A stretch of DNA of 12,260 bases from Spirochaetaceae bacterium (GTDB lineage: Bacteria > Spirochaetota > Spirochaetia > DSM-27196 > SLST01), in assembly GCA_007129695.1 (NCBI GenBank), contig SKVA01000108.1, positions 1 to 12,260 on the forward strand, given 5' to 3'. Below are positions 5,971 through 12,260 of this stretch, piece after piece. The notes under the pieces are model-generated. The model was not told the origin of the DNA and searched no databases. It saw only the letters and a program-made list of their open reading frames with translations. The translations under genes and the position numbers were made by a program. Within the stretch, counting starts at the first letter, position 1; every line of letters starts with the position of its first letter.

Positions 5971-7434
5971 CTACTCGACGAAGATATCAACGCTCGGGCG
6001 GTAGCCGGTGAGCGTCGCAAGAACTTCGTGAACCGGGTCCGACACGAACGCGTCGAAGATCGTCGTGTCGACCGGCTGTCCGGACTCCAGCGCCGGGAGC
6101 GCCTCTTCGTAGATAGCGTAGTCGAACCGGGGTGCCCACTTCCGCGATCCAAGACGCGCGGTCGTCGAGCAGTTGTCGACCATGTACGCGACACCGCGTG
6201 CGTGCATGTACGGGTTGAGCGAATCGACCGCTTCGATGACGCTCTCGTTGACGATCTCCGAGTAGACGTGCCCCTCTCTGCGAAGCAGGTCGATCTGCGC
6301 CATCATCGTCGCGACGTAGACGCCGGCGGTCACCGGGTCGACCGGGGGAGATCCCGAGCGCTTTGCGCGAACCTCCTGCCCGACGCGCCACATCTCGGTC
6401 TGGTCGATCGTGCTCATCGGGAAGCGGTCGAACCGTTCTCCGGCCATGATGACCGAACGAATCTCGTTGACGCTGCGAACCTCGTCGTAGATCTCCTGGA
6501 GAACCGCGTAGGCGGGTTTGTACGCCGCGCAGTAGGCGGCCTGGAAGTGAGGCTTGTCGGAATCGGAGAGCGATTCGTAGACGGCGCGGATACCATTATG
6601 GCTGATCGTGTGCGAGATCGGTCCGGTCGTGACCTCGACCGTGTCGATGAAGCTCTGCGCCTTGGTCCGTCCCTGACCGACAAAGTGGCGGTAGAGCGCT
6701 TCGACGATCCCATGCACCGCGCCGAGCAGGATGCCGCGCTCACCGTAGATGTCGGATCGGTACTCCATTTCGAGCGTCGTCATGAACGAGTACGGTGCCC
6801 CGATCGCGACGGCCCATCCAATCGCGTAGTCGGTCGCCTTCCCGTCGACGTCCTGTTCCACAGCGAAGCTCGTGTTGATTCCGGCGCCGTTGACGGTCTT
6901 GCCCTGCTCGTAGAGGCGGCGAACGCTCGGACCCATGCCCTTCGGGCAGACACCGATCACGTTGATGTTCGCAGGGAACGCATCGCCGTTGCTGCGCAAT
7001 ACGCCCAGAAGGAAGCCGTGCGACAGGCCGAGCGTTGCACCGGGCTTCATTGCGTTGAAGACCTGCGGGTACAAGTTCGCTTGCGCTGCGTCGGAGATCA
7101 GCAGCAGGACCAGGTCCGATTGACCAATCACCGCGAACATCTCTCCAAGGGTGCCGCTCGACTCGGTGAACCCCGCCTTTTCAGCGCTCTTCCACGAACT
7201 CGACCCCGATCGAAGCCCGACCGTCACGGTAATGCCGGTTCCGTCGAGCGACTCGCGAAGGTTCTGTGCCTGCGCCGGACCCTGAGAGCCCCACCCGATA
7301 ACACCGATCCGCGATATGCCGTCAAACGCCTTCGGCAGCAGCGGAAACCGGTCGCGTCCTCCGCGAATCACGTATTCGGTCGTGCCGCCGAGGCGGATCT
7401 CTTCCTTCTCAAATACTCGTGTTGTGAAGCTCAC
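5971..7434 (-). CDS. ilvC: Ketol-acid reductoisomerase, class II (long), plant-like
   Basis: A 487-residue enzyme of valine/isoleucine/leucine synthesis that isomerises and reduces acetolactate or acetohydroxybutyrate with NAD(P)H and Mg2+. The dinucleotide site is GVIGWGSQGPAQAQNL (GWGSQG at 47-52), with VGLRSGSSSW (Arg75, Ser79) as the likely cofactor-phosphate loop. Metal ligands are in EYRSDIYGERGILLG (Asp228, Glu232) and in the second helical domain, EIVNESVIEAVDSLNP. Then comes DNCSTTARLGSRKWAPRFDY. The length and duplicated C-terminal domain make it class II, as in E. coli, but the wording follows the plant chloroplast enzyme almost throughout. The start is the GTG at 7434, with AGAGGAG seven bases upstream and a protein beginning SFTTRVFEKEE. 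The frame runs open far upstream to 8100, but that part lies across dacA and is spurious. No other branched-chain gene is in the window. Confidence 0.95.
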   Translation of the reverse strand: MSFTTRVFEKEEIRLGGTTEYVIRGGRDRFPLLPKAFDGISRIGVIGWGSQGPAQAQNLRESLDGTGITVTVGLRSGSSSWKSAEKAGFTESSGTLGEMFAVIGQSDLVLLLISDAAQANLYPQVFNAMKPGATLGLSHGFLLGVLRSNGDAFPANINVIGVCPKGMGPSVRRLYEQGKTVNGAGINTSFAVEQDVDGKATDYAIGWAVAIGAPYSFMTTLEMEYRSDIYGERGILLGAVHGIVEALYRHFVGQGRTKAQSFIDTVEVTTGPISHTISHNGIRAVYESLSDSDKPHFQAAYCAAYKPAYAVLQEIYDEVRSVNEIRSVIMAGERFDRFPMSTIDQTEMWRVGQEVRAKRSGSPPVDPVTAGVYVATMMAQIDLLRREGHVYSEIVNESVIEAVDSLNPYMHARGVAYMVDNCSTTARLGSRKWAPRFDYAIYEEALPALESGQPVDTTIFDAFVSDPVHEVLATLTGYRPSVDIFVE

Positions 7435-7478
7435 TATATTTCTCCTCTTACAGTGACAAAGTACCAAAAACCTGCGCC

Positions 7479-7507
7479 TTGCGGAACCACCCGTGCTGCG
7501 CCATACT
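7479..7507 (+). promoter_or_regulatory. Promoter of dacA, giving a leaderless mRNA
   Basis: TTGCGG (7479-7484), a 17-bp spacer and CATACT (7502-7507) form a plausible sigma-70 promoter. The ATG of dacA begins only nine bases after the -10 element, at or next to the expected start point, and no Shine-Dalgarno is present. Confidence 0.4.
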
Positions 7508-7515
7508 GCCGCGCG

Positions 7516-8772
7516 ATGAGACGATTCCTGATCATAGCCTGGCTCCTCGTGTGCGGCGTGATGGGGTGGGCTGTCGCGCCGCAACTGCGCGAACCCGACT
7601 GGCGCGCTGTCTCCGGCGTCGAAAGGCCGCCGGCGCTGACCGCGCGCGCTGCGATCCTGGTCGACGTTGAAAGCGCGACGATCCTCTACGCGAAACATCC
7701 CGACCTGGTCATACCGCCTGCCAGCCTCACGAAGGTCGTCACGATCGACACCGCGCTTGCGGCGGTAGCTCAAGGCGAACTGTCGCTGTCCGCGCGAGTA
7801 GTACCGCCGCAGGCAAGCTGGTGGACGAACCAGCCGCCGCGATCCTCGCTGATGTTCCTTGGCTCCGGGCAATCGGTGAGTCTTCACGACCTTCTGGTCG
7901 GGCTCGCGGTTCCGTCGGGTAACGACGCAGCCGTCGCGGTTGCCGAGGTCGTCGCGGGCGGTGTCGACAACTTTGCCGACCTGATGAACGCACGGATGCG
8001 CGAGCTCGGGCTCATCGACCCGTTTTTCGTCGAGCCGAGCGGTTACAGCGACCGTAACGCGATCACCGCGCGCAGTTTCGCCCGATTTCTGTTGGCGCAC
8101 GTCGAACGCTTTCCAGACGCGCTGCGCGACTACTACTCACTGCGCGAGTTTACCTACCCGACCGCGGATCATGGTGAGGTTGTGGGTGGCGTAGCGGCGA
8201 TTACACAGTTCAACCGGAACACGCTCCTGTGGATGGACCCGACGGTCGACGGGTTTAAGACGGGATACATCGATGCGTCGGGCTACAACCTTGCGGCGAC
8301 CGCGAGCAGGACCGGGAGGCGTCTGATCGCGATCGTGCTCGGCGTCGACGCGCCGGATGTGAGCACAGGCACACGGATCCGGGCCGAAGAGGCTTCGCTG
8401 CTTCTTGAGTACGGGTATCGGGCGTTCGAGGCGCTTCGTTTCGGCGTGCCGGCTCCATCGGCGGTCAGAGTGTACGGCGGAGCAACGCCTCTGGTCGAGC
8501 CGTTGGTGGCACCGACGATCGGTATCTCGGTACCCGTCGGTCGGCTTGCCGATCTCAACGGCGTAACCCGACAGTACACGGCGGTCGACGCGCCGGTCGG
8601 CAGAGTCGAAGTCGGATCGGTGTCGATCGAGCTCGACGGCGAAGTCCTCGGTCGCGCGTCGATCGTGATCCCCGACCAGCCGCGTGGTCGGTGGTGGCGG
8701 CGCGCGATCGACGCGATCATCAGACTCTTCGACCGGCTCGTACACCGGGTGGACATCATGAACGGCCGGTGA
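7516..8772 (+). CDS. dacA: D-alanyl-D-alanine carboxypeptidase (PBP5/DacA family)
   Basis: A 418-residue penicillin-binding protein that trims the terminal D-Ala from peptidoglycan stem peptides outside the cytoplasmic membrane. A signal peptide is clear: RR followed by FLIIAWLLVCGVMGWAVA (about 1-21). All three active-site motifs are present: SLTK (nucleophile Ser70, Lys73), SGN (134-136) and KTG (248-250), with GFKTGYIDASGYNL typical of the family. A beta-rich C-terminal domain covers about 300-385. The last 30 residues (RGRWWRRAIDAIIRLFDRLVHRV) form an amphipathic helix like the membrane anchor of PBP5. The start is the ATG at 7516; the frame is open for more than 500 codons upstream, but that stretch is antisense to ilvC. 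There is no Shine-Dalgarno. The 3' end overlaps the convergent flavoprotein gene by 17 bp. Confidence 0.93.
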   Translation: MRRFLIIAWLLVCGVMGWAVAPQLREPDWRAVSGVERPPALTARAAILVDVESATILYAKHPDLVIPPASLTKVVTIDTALAAVAQGELSLSARVVPPQASWWTNQPPRSSLMFLGSGQSVSLHDLLVGLAVPSGNDAAVAVAEVVAGGVDNFADLMNARMRELGLIDPFFVEPSGYSDRNAITARSFARFLLAHVERFPDALRDYYSLREFTYPTADHGEVVGGVAAITQFNRNTLLWMDPTVDGFKTGYIDASGYNLAATASRTGRRLIAIVLGVDAPDVSTGTRIRAEEASLLLEYGYRAFEALRFGVPAPSAVRVYGGATPLVEPLVAPTIGISVPVGRLADLNGVTRQYTAVDAPVGRVEVGSVSIELDGEVLGRASIVIPDQPRGRWWRRAIDAIIRLFDRLVHRVDIMNGR

Positions 8773-9736
8773 GCGCCTTGATGTACTGGAGCCGTTGGTA
8801 GCGCTCCGGGGTCTTGCTTTGGCTCTGCGACAGCGCTCCCCGAAAGCCATCGATCGTTGCGTGGTCGTGCGCGCCCATCCAGCGTGAAATCTCGTCGACT
8901 ATCCGGCCGATCTGCTCGGGGCCGTTGCGGTACACGGTCGTGCAGATCTGTAGCGCGTTCGCACCCGCAAGCAGCATCTTGACCGCGTCATCGCCGGTAT
9001 GGACGCCGGTCGACGCGGCGATGTCGCAGTCGATCGTGCCTGAAAGGACCGATACCCAGCGCAGTGGAACCGCGATCTCTTCGGGAGCGGAAAACTGAAG
9101 CCCCGGCGAAATCTGTGTACGGGCGGTGTCGATATCGAGCTGGTAGAACCGGTTGAACAGTACGATCGCGTCGGCACCCGCGTCCGCAAGCGCGGACGCG
9201 ATCTGTCCGGTGTTGGTGAACACCGGTCCGATCTTCACCGCGAGCGGGAGATCGGTTTCGGCGCGTACATCCCGGACGATGCGAACGTACCTGCGCTCCA
9301 GGTCGCGCGGGTCGTCATCGACCTGTGGCATGATCGCGATATTGAGCTCGAGCCCGTCGGCGCCGGCCTGTTCGATCTGCCGACCGTAGGTGAGCCACCA
9401 TCGCGGCGATGTACAGTTCACGCTTGCGATGACCGGGATGTCAACGGAGTCGCGCGACTCCTTGATGAGATCGAGGTACCCGGCCGGGCCGAGGTGTTTG
9501 CCCATCTCGGTGATGTAGTCGGCCGCCTCCGGGTGCGATCCGAAGTCGACGTCGTCTGCGGCCTGCCCGATGTCGTACTCGATCTGTTCTTCGAACAGCG
9601 ATTTCAGCACAACTGCACCGGCGCCCGCGCCGGCGAGCTTCACGACCCCGTCGACGTCCTGCGTGAGGCTTGAGCTCGATACGATGATCGGGTTCGCGAG
9701 CTGCAATCCCATGTACGTGACCGCGGTGTTTGCCAT
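8756..9736 (-). CDS. Dihydroorotate dehydrogenase-like FMN protein (not a typical PyrD)
   Basis: A 326-residue cytoplasmic TIM-barrel flavoprotein. It opens with TYMGLQLANPIIVSSSSLT, has PVIASVNC (about 101-108), DGLELNIAIMP (127-137), LAVKIGP (165-171), IVLFNRFY (191-198) and a C-terminal LLAGANALQICTTVY phosphate-binding region, all usual for FMN-binding dihydroorotate dehydrogenases. In true class 1 enzymes the ELN strand runs into a loop carrying a catalytic Cys or Ser (such as NLSCPN). Here that place reads NIAIMP with neither, as in the family usually labelled 'dihydroorotate dehydrogenase-like', whose substrate I do not know. A role in pyrimidine synthesis is therefore doubtful. No pyr genes are nearby. 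The ATG at 9736 has a modest AGGTAGGT upstream. Confidence 0.83.
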   Translation of the reverse strand: MANTAVTYMGLQLANPIIVSSSSLTQDVDGVVKLAGAGAGAVVLKSLFEEQIEYDIGQAADDVDFGSHPEAADYITEMGKHLGPAGYLDLIKESRDSVDIPVIASVNCTSPRWWLTYGRQIEQAGADGLELNIAIMPQVDDDPRDLERRYVRIVRDVRAETDLPLAVKIGPVFTNTGQIASALADAGADAIVLFNRFYQLDIDTARTQISPGLQFSAPEEIAVPLRWVSVLSGTIDCDIAASTGVHTGDDAVKMLLAGANALQICTTVYRNGPEQIGRIVDEISRWMGAHDHATIDGFRGALSQSQSKTPERYQRLQYIKALTGRS

Positions 9737-9785
9737 CGTGACCTACCTTCGGAGAACGGAACGTAGTAGTTTACAGGACACGGGC

Positions 9786-9814
9786 AGTATAGCGGCCCCC
9801 CGGTGAATGGACAA
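9786..9814 (-). promoter_or_regulatory. Promoter of the dihydroorotate dehydrogenase-like gene
   Basis: On the minus strand TTGTCC (9814-9809), a 17-bp spacer and TATACT (9791-9786) form a good promoter with a leader of about 43 bases. It lies across the region just before the divergent flavoprotein gene. A TATAGC on the plus strand at 9788-9793 could serve the other direction, but no convincing -35 was found for it. Confidence 0.45.
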
Positions 9815-9827
9815 GGAGAGGCGGTTG

Positions 9828-11042
9828 ATGGAGCAGTGGGACGTGATCATCGTGGGAGCGGGAATCGCCGGGATCTCGGCGGCACGGACGCTCGCCGAGG
9901 GTGCGCGACGGCGTGTGTTGCTGGTAAACGGCGAGTCGGTAGAGCCGTACAAGCGGACGAAGCTCAGCAAGCACATCGCCGACGGCGAGCCGGCGGCGCG
10001 GTTCGCACTCGAGTCGACGGAGTGGTACGCCGAGCACGACATTCGGCTGCTAACCGGGGTTGCCGTCGCGGCGATCGACACTGCCGGACACGCGGTTACC
10101 CTCGTCGACGGTTCGATCCACCGCTACGCGAAGCTGATCCTCGCGACCGGCGCGCGTCCACTCTACCCGCAGTCGCTTGCTCGCTCGCAGGAACGTTTTC
10201 CCGATTCGTTCCACGCGGTCCGGGAATCCGTCGATATCGATCGCTTGCGTGCGGCGGCGGCCAGGGCGCGACGGGTTCTGATCGGCGGCATGGGGGTGCT
10301 CGCGGTGGAGACCGCCGCGGAGCTCCACCAGTTGGGCAAGCGCGTGACGATGGTCGGCGCCGGCAATCAGCTCATGCCCCGGCATCTGAACCCGCGCTCG
10401 GCCGAGCTGCTCGAAGAGATGCTTGGCGCGCGCGAGATCTCGCTCCGGTTCGGCGAAGAGATCCTCGGCGTCGAGCCGGTCGACAAGGGCGGGTATCGCG
10501 TCGAACTGATCCGCGACGCGGTGAAGACCGATATGATAGTTGTCTGCGTCGGCGTCGAGCCGAACATCGACCTTGCGCGCGACTCGGGCATTTCGGTAGC
10601 CAGAGGAATCGTGGTCGACGACAGGCTCATGACGAGCGCCCCCGACGTCTACGCGGCGGGCGACTGCGCAGAGCACGACGGTGGCATCCTCACCGACCTG
10701 TGGCACGCGGCCGAGTACCAGGGCACCGTAGCGGCGACGAATGCATCGGGCGGCGATGCTGTCTGGGACGGCAGGCCGTTCCGGCTCAAGTGTGAGGTGT
10801 TCGGTTCGTATCTGCTGAGCATCAACAAGCCGCGCGACGTCGACCGGCTTGAGATCGTTGAGCATGAGCGCGACGGCGTCTATCAGTGCTTCTACTTCGA
10901 CGGGCCAACGCTGTCGGGAGCGGTCATGGTCGACGACTTCGCGCGTGCAAAGGCGTACCAGATCGCGGTTCAGGAGGGCTGGAGCCGGGATCGGGTAGTC
11001 GAACATTTTCTGTCCGACGCGCCGACCCCCGGCGCTTGCTGA
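9828..11042 (+). CDS. FAD-dependent NAD(P)H oxidoreductase, rubredoxin-reductase-like
   Basis: A 404-residue two-Rossmann flavoprotein of the pyridine nucleotide-disulfide oxidoreductase superfamily. FAD binding is shown by VIIVGAGIAGISAAR (10-15 the glycine motif), LILATGARP (103-111) and SAPDVYAAGDCAE (270-282). The segment YKRTKLSK (41-48) is usual in NADH:rubredoxin reductase and NorW-like proteins. There is no CxxxxC redox disulfide, so it passes electrons to a partner protein rather than reducing a disulfide. The second nucleotide site reads GGMGVLAVE (153-161): Ala159 replaces the third glycine, and no acidic residue ends the next strand (TMVGAGN), so NADPH may be preferred over NADH. 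The ATG at 9828 is chosen because GGAGAGG lies six bases upstream; an in-frame ATG at 9807 lacks one. It abuts a superoxide reductase gene, which suits a role in supplying rubredoxin, but no rubredoxin gene is seen. Confidence 0.82.
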   Translation: MEQWDVIIVGAGIAGISAARTLAEGARRRVLLVNGESVEPYKRTKLSKHIADGEPAARFALESTEWYAEHDIRLLTGVAVAAIDTAGHAVTLVDGSIHRYAKLILATGARPLYPQSLARSQERFPDSFHAVRESVDIDRLRAAAARARRVLIGGMGVLAVETAAELHQLGKRVTMVGAGNQLMPRHLNPRSAELLEEMLGAREISLRFGEEILGVEPVDKGGYRVELIRDAVKTDMIVVCVGVEPNIDLARDSGISVARGIVVDDRLMTSAPDVYAAGDCAEHDGGILTDLWHAAEYQGTVAATNASGGDAVWDGRPFRLKCEVFGSYLLSINKPRDVDRLEIVEHERDGVYQCFYFDGPTLSGAVMVDDFARAKAYQIAVQEGWSRDRVVEHFLSDAPTPGAC

Positions 11043-11048
11043 AGCGCC
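11031..11048. terminator. Shared hairpin across two converging stop codons
   Basis: GGCGCTT (11031-11037) and AAGCGCC (11042-11048) form a perfect 7-bp stem around the loop GCTG. The stem-loop contains the stop codon of the flavoprotein gene and reaches the last base of the superoxide reductase stop. It can fold in either transcript, so it may be a bidirectional terminator, although neither side has a T-run. Confidence 0.42.
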
Positions 11049-11443
11049 TACGCGATCTCGATCCGCTTGCTCGACTCCCACAGCCCGTGAATGTTGCAGT
11101 AGCTTGTCGCGTAGAGTGTCCCGGACGCCTTCAGCGTCACGGTCGTCGCGCAGACAGGCTCGGTGAACGCAGCGCCTTCATTGGCGCCCTTTGCCGACTC
11201 ACCGTGCGCGGTGAAGCGGTTCACCGATAACTGGTGCGAAAACTTGTCGTCGTCGGGCTTGAAGTGGACCTCGATCCACTGGATGTGATGCTCGGTCGTG
11301 TTCGGATGCGCGATCTCCTTGCCGACAGACGCCGCGATCGTGACGCGGTCGCCCGACTTCGCCCGATCCGGCGCGTCGATCACCGGCGCGTGTTTTTCGC
11401 TCTTCCAATCGGCGGACTGAAGCAATTCACCAAAAGCAGCCAT
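11048..11443 (-). CDS. Superoxide reductase, class II (neelaredoxin type)
   Basis: A 131-residue cytoplasmic iron protein that reduces superoxide to hydrogen peroxide without making oxygen, usually with electrons from rubredoxin. All ligands of the Fe(His)4Cys centre are visible: His18 in EKHAP, His46 and His52 in HPNTTEHH, and Cys116 and His119 in CNIHGLW. Glu16 and Lys17, the residues that assist catalysis, are kept. The N-terminal desulforedoxin domain of class I enzymes is absent, so this is the one-iron class II form. The ATG at 11443 has GGAGGGAG directly upstream. It converges with the flavoprotein gene, which may supply its electrons, and diverges from sodA. Confidence 0.95.
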   Translation of the reverse strand: MAAFGELLQSADWKSEKHAPVIDAPDRAKSGDRVTIAASVGKEIAHPNTTEHHIQWIEVHFKPDDDKFSHQLSVNRFTAHGESAKGANEGAAFTEPVCATTVTLKASGTLYATSYCNIHGLWESSKRIEIA

Positions 11444-11503
11444 ACTCCCTCCATCTGTCCATCCGACGAGGCGCGAATCGGCGACCGTGCGATGAACCTC
11501 TCC

Positions 11504-11532
11504 ATGCTACCATGCGGCCGCCGATAATGCAA
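11504..11532 (-). promoter_or_regulatory. Promoter of the superoxide reductase gene
   Basis: On the minus strand TTGCAT (11532-11527), a 17-bp spacer and TAGCAT (11509-11504) make a fair promoter with a leader of about 54 bases. Confidence 0.4.
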
Positions 11533-11541
11533 TCGTTGGCG

Positions 11542-11567
11542 TTTTTATGCGACGCGATCGCAAAAAA
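11542..11567. promoter_or_regulatory. AT-flanked inverted repeat between the SOR and sodA promoters
   Basis: TTTTTATGCGA and TCGCAAAAAA form an imperfect inverted repeat around a 5-base centre. It lies between the two divergent promoters, where a shared redox operator would be expected. It does not match the PerR or Fur consensus I know, and its centre is GCGATCGC, a sequence common in this window. Confidence 0.3.
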
Positions 11568-11572
11568 GCGGC

Positions 11573-11601
11573 TTGCCATGACGCGTGAACCTGACTATCT
11601 T
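11573..11601 (+). promoter_or_regulatory. Promoter of sodA
   Basis: TTGCCA (11573-11578), a 17-bp spacer and TATCTT (11596-11601) lie upstream of sodA. The expected start near 11608 leaves a short leader that still includes the GAGGAGG ribosome binding site. Confidence 0.5.
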
Positions 11602-11624
11602 CGTCGTAAATACGAGGAGGAGCT

Positions 11625-12236
11625 ATGGCATTCAAGACACCCGATCTACCGTACGGATACAACGCGCTCGAACCACACATCGACGAGGCGACGATGCGCG
11701 TACACCACGACAAGCACCATGAGGCGTATACGTCGAAGCTCAACGCAGCGGTTGATGGTACCGAATACGCGTCTCAGTCGATCGAGCAACTGCTCGCGAA
11801 GCTTTCGTCGCTGCCCGATTCAGTGCGGACCGCGGTTCAGAATAACGGTGGCGGCCACTACAACCACAACCTCTTCTGGAGGACCCTATCTCCGTCGGGC
11901 GGGGGTAAGCCGTCGGGCGACCTGGCAGCGGCAATCGACTCCAGCTTCGGAAGCTTTGACGCATTCAAGGAGCAGTTCTCCAACGCTGCGGCGACCCGGT
12001 TCGGGAGCGGATGGGCGTGGCTGGTCGTGAATGGTGGCGGTAAACTCGCGGTCTACAGCACCGCGAATCAGGACAGCCCGCTGTCGCAGGGTGACACGCC
12101 GATCCTGGGGTTGGACGTGTGGGAGCACGCGTACTACCTGAAGTACCAGAACCGACGCCCTGAGTACATCGACGCATTCTTCAGCGTGATCAACTGGGCG
12201 GAGGTCGCCACGAACTACGCTACCGCGAACCGCTGA
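11625..12236 (+). CDS. sodA: Superoxide dismutase, Fe/Mn family, probably Mn-type
   Basis: A 203-residue cytoplasmic enzyme that converts superoxide to oxygen and hydrogen peroxide; the length is normal. Metal ligands are His27 (VHHDKHHEAY), His81 (GGGHYNHNLFW), Asp164 and His168 (LGLDVWEHAYYLKYQ). The second-sphere residue that separates metal types is Gln149 in ANQDSPL, together with glycines before the HYNHN motif, which is the Mn pattern; Fe enzymes usually place this glutamine before WNH. There is no signal peptide. The ATG at 11625 follows GAGGAGG. It is transcribed away from the superoxide reductase gene. Confidence 0.96.
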   Translation: MAFKTPDLPYGYNALEPHIDEATMRVHHDKHHEAYTSKLNAAVDGTEYASQSIEQLLAKLSSLPDSVRTAVQNNGGGHYNHNLFWRTLSPSGGGKPSGDLAAAIDSSFGSFDAFKEQFSNAAATRFGSGWAWLVVNGGGKLAVYSTANQDSPLSQGDTPILGLDVWEHAYYLKYQNRRPEYIDAFFSVINWAEVATNYATANR

Positions 12237-12260
12237 GCCGCGGCTTCATTACTGCGCTCA

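Noticed and set aside
5878..7515. A very long open frame on the plus strand running into dacA
   Set aside because: It is antisense to ilvC and to the nrdR promoter region, its Arg/Asp/Val-rich product resembles nothing, and the dacA signal peptide marks the real start at 7516.
7435..8100. N-terminal extension of ilvC on the minus strand
   Set aside because: It lies antisense across dacA. The GTG at 7434 has a good ribosome binding site and gives the usual protein beginning.
8753..8784. Hairpin ACATCA/TGATGT at the dacA overlap as a terminator
   Set aside because: The stem is only 6 bp around a 20-base loop with no T-run, which is too weak to call.
9803..11081. Large open frames of about 330 and 343 codons on both strands over the flavoprotein gene
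   Set aside because: They are GC-driven shadows with Arg-rich products; the third frame gives a complete FAD/NAD(P) protein.
11554..11561. GCGATCGC as a cyanobacterial HIP1 repeat
   Set aside because: The octamer also occurs inside coding genes here (for example near 798, 2602 and 2908), and nothing else in the window is cyanobacterial. It is better explained by the general GATC excess.
1..12260. CRISPR arrays, tRNA or rRNA genes, insertion sequences
   Set aside because: No spaced direct repeats, cloverleaf, rRNA-like stretch, transposase or terminal inverted repeats were seen.

Overview
The window is GC-rich bacterial chromosomal DNA, almost fully coding, with short intergenic gaps and frequent GTG starts. 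The gene set suggests an anaerobe that meets oxygen. It has an oxygen-sensitive class III (glycyl radical) ribonucleotide reductase with its regulator and activase, a class II superoxide reductase, a Mn-type superoxide dismutase and a rubredoxin-reductase-like flavoprotein. A PBP5-type carboxypeptidase shows that the cell makes peptidoglycan. A spirochaete or another deep-branching anaerobe would fit the NrdD/NrdG type, but no rRNA or strict marker gene is present, so the phylum is a guess.

Layout. 1-390 (+) is the 3' end of a transporter gene, probably a cation-chloride-cotransporter-like APC protein. 5791-416 (-) is one compact operon: nrdR, nrdD (large part), a 182-residue gene joining a glycyl radical domain to a glutaredoxin-like domain, nrdG, and a gltS-like Na+/glutamate symporter. 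Its promoter (5861-5889) overlaps a strong NrdR-box match, and a weaker match lies 41 bp away. 7434-5971 (-) is ilvC, a long ketol-acid reductoisomerase that looks like the plant enzyme, followed by a strong GC hairpin. 7516-8772 (+) is a dacA-like D,D-carboxypeptidase, probably leaderless. 9736-8756 (-) is a dihydroorotate dehydrogenase-like flavoprotein. 9828-11042 (+) is an FAD/NAD(P)H oxidoreductase, 11443-11048 (-) the superoxide reductase and 11625-12236 (+) sodA.

The central finding is the ribonucleotide reductase. The 710-residue NrdD has the ATP cone, the active-site cysteines and a C-terminal zinc site, but it stops before the glycyl radical loop. The loop (RxxGY, Gly42) is in the next gene, which has its own Shine-Dalgarno and ATG and is fused to a CPNC redoxin domain. 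The activase gene nrdG follows with a GTGA overlap. This reads as a split class III reductase: a large catalytic subunit plus a small subunit that carries both the radical and a probable electron-donating dithiol. Candidate coiled-coil tails on both proteins could hold them together.

The right end holds three redox/oxygen genes side by side (flavoprotein, SOR, SOD). The flavoprotein and SOR genes converge with a 5-bp gap and share one hairpin. SOR and sodA diverge from a 181-bp region with a promoter for each.
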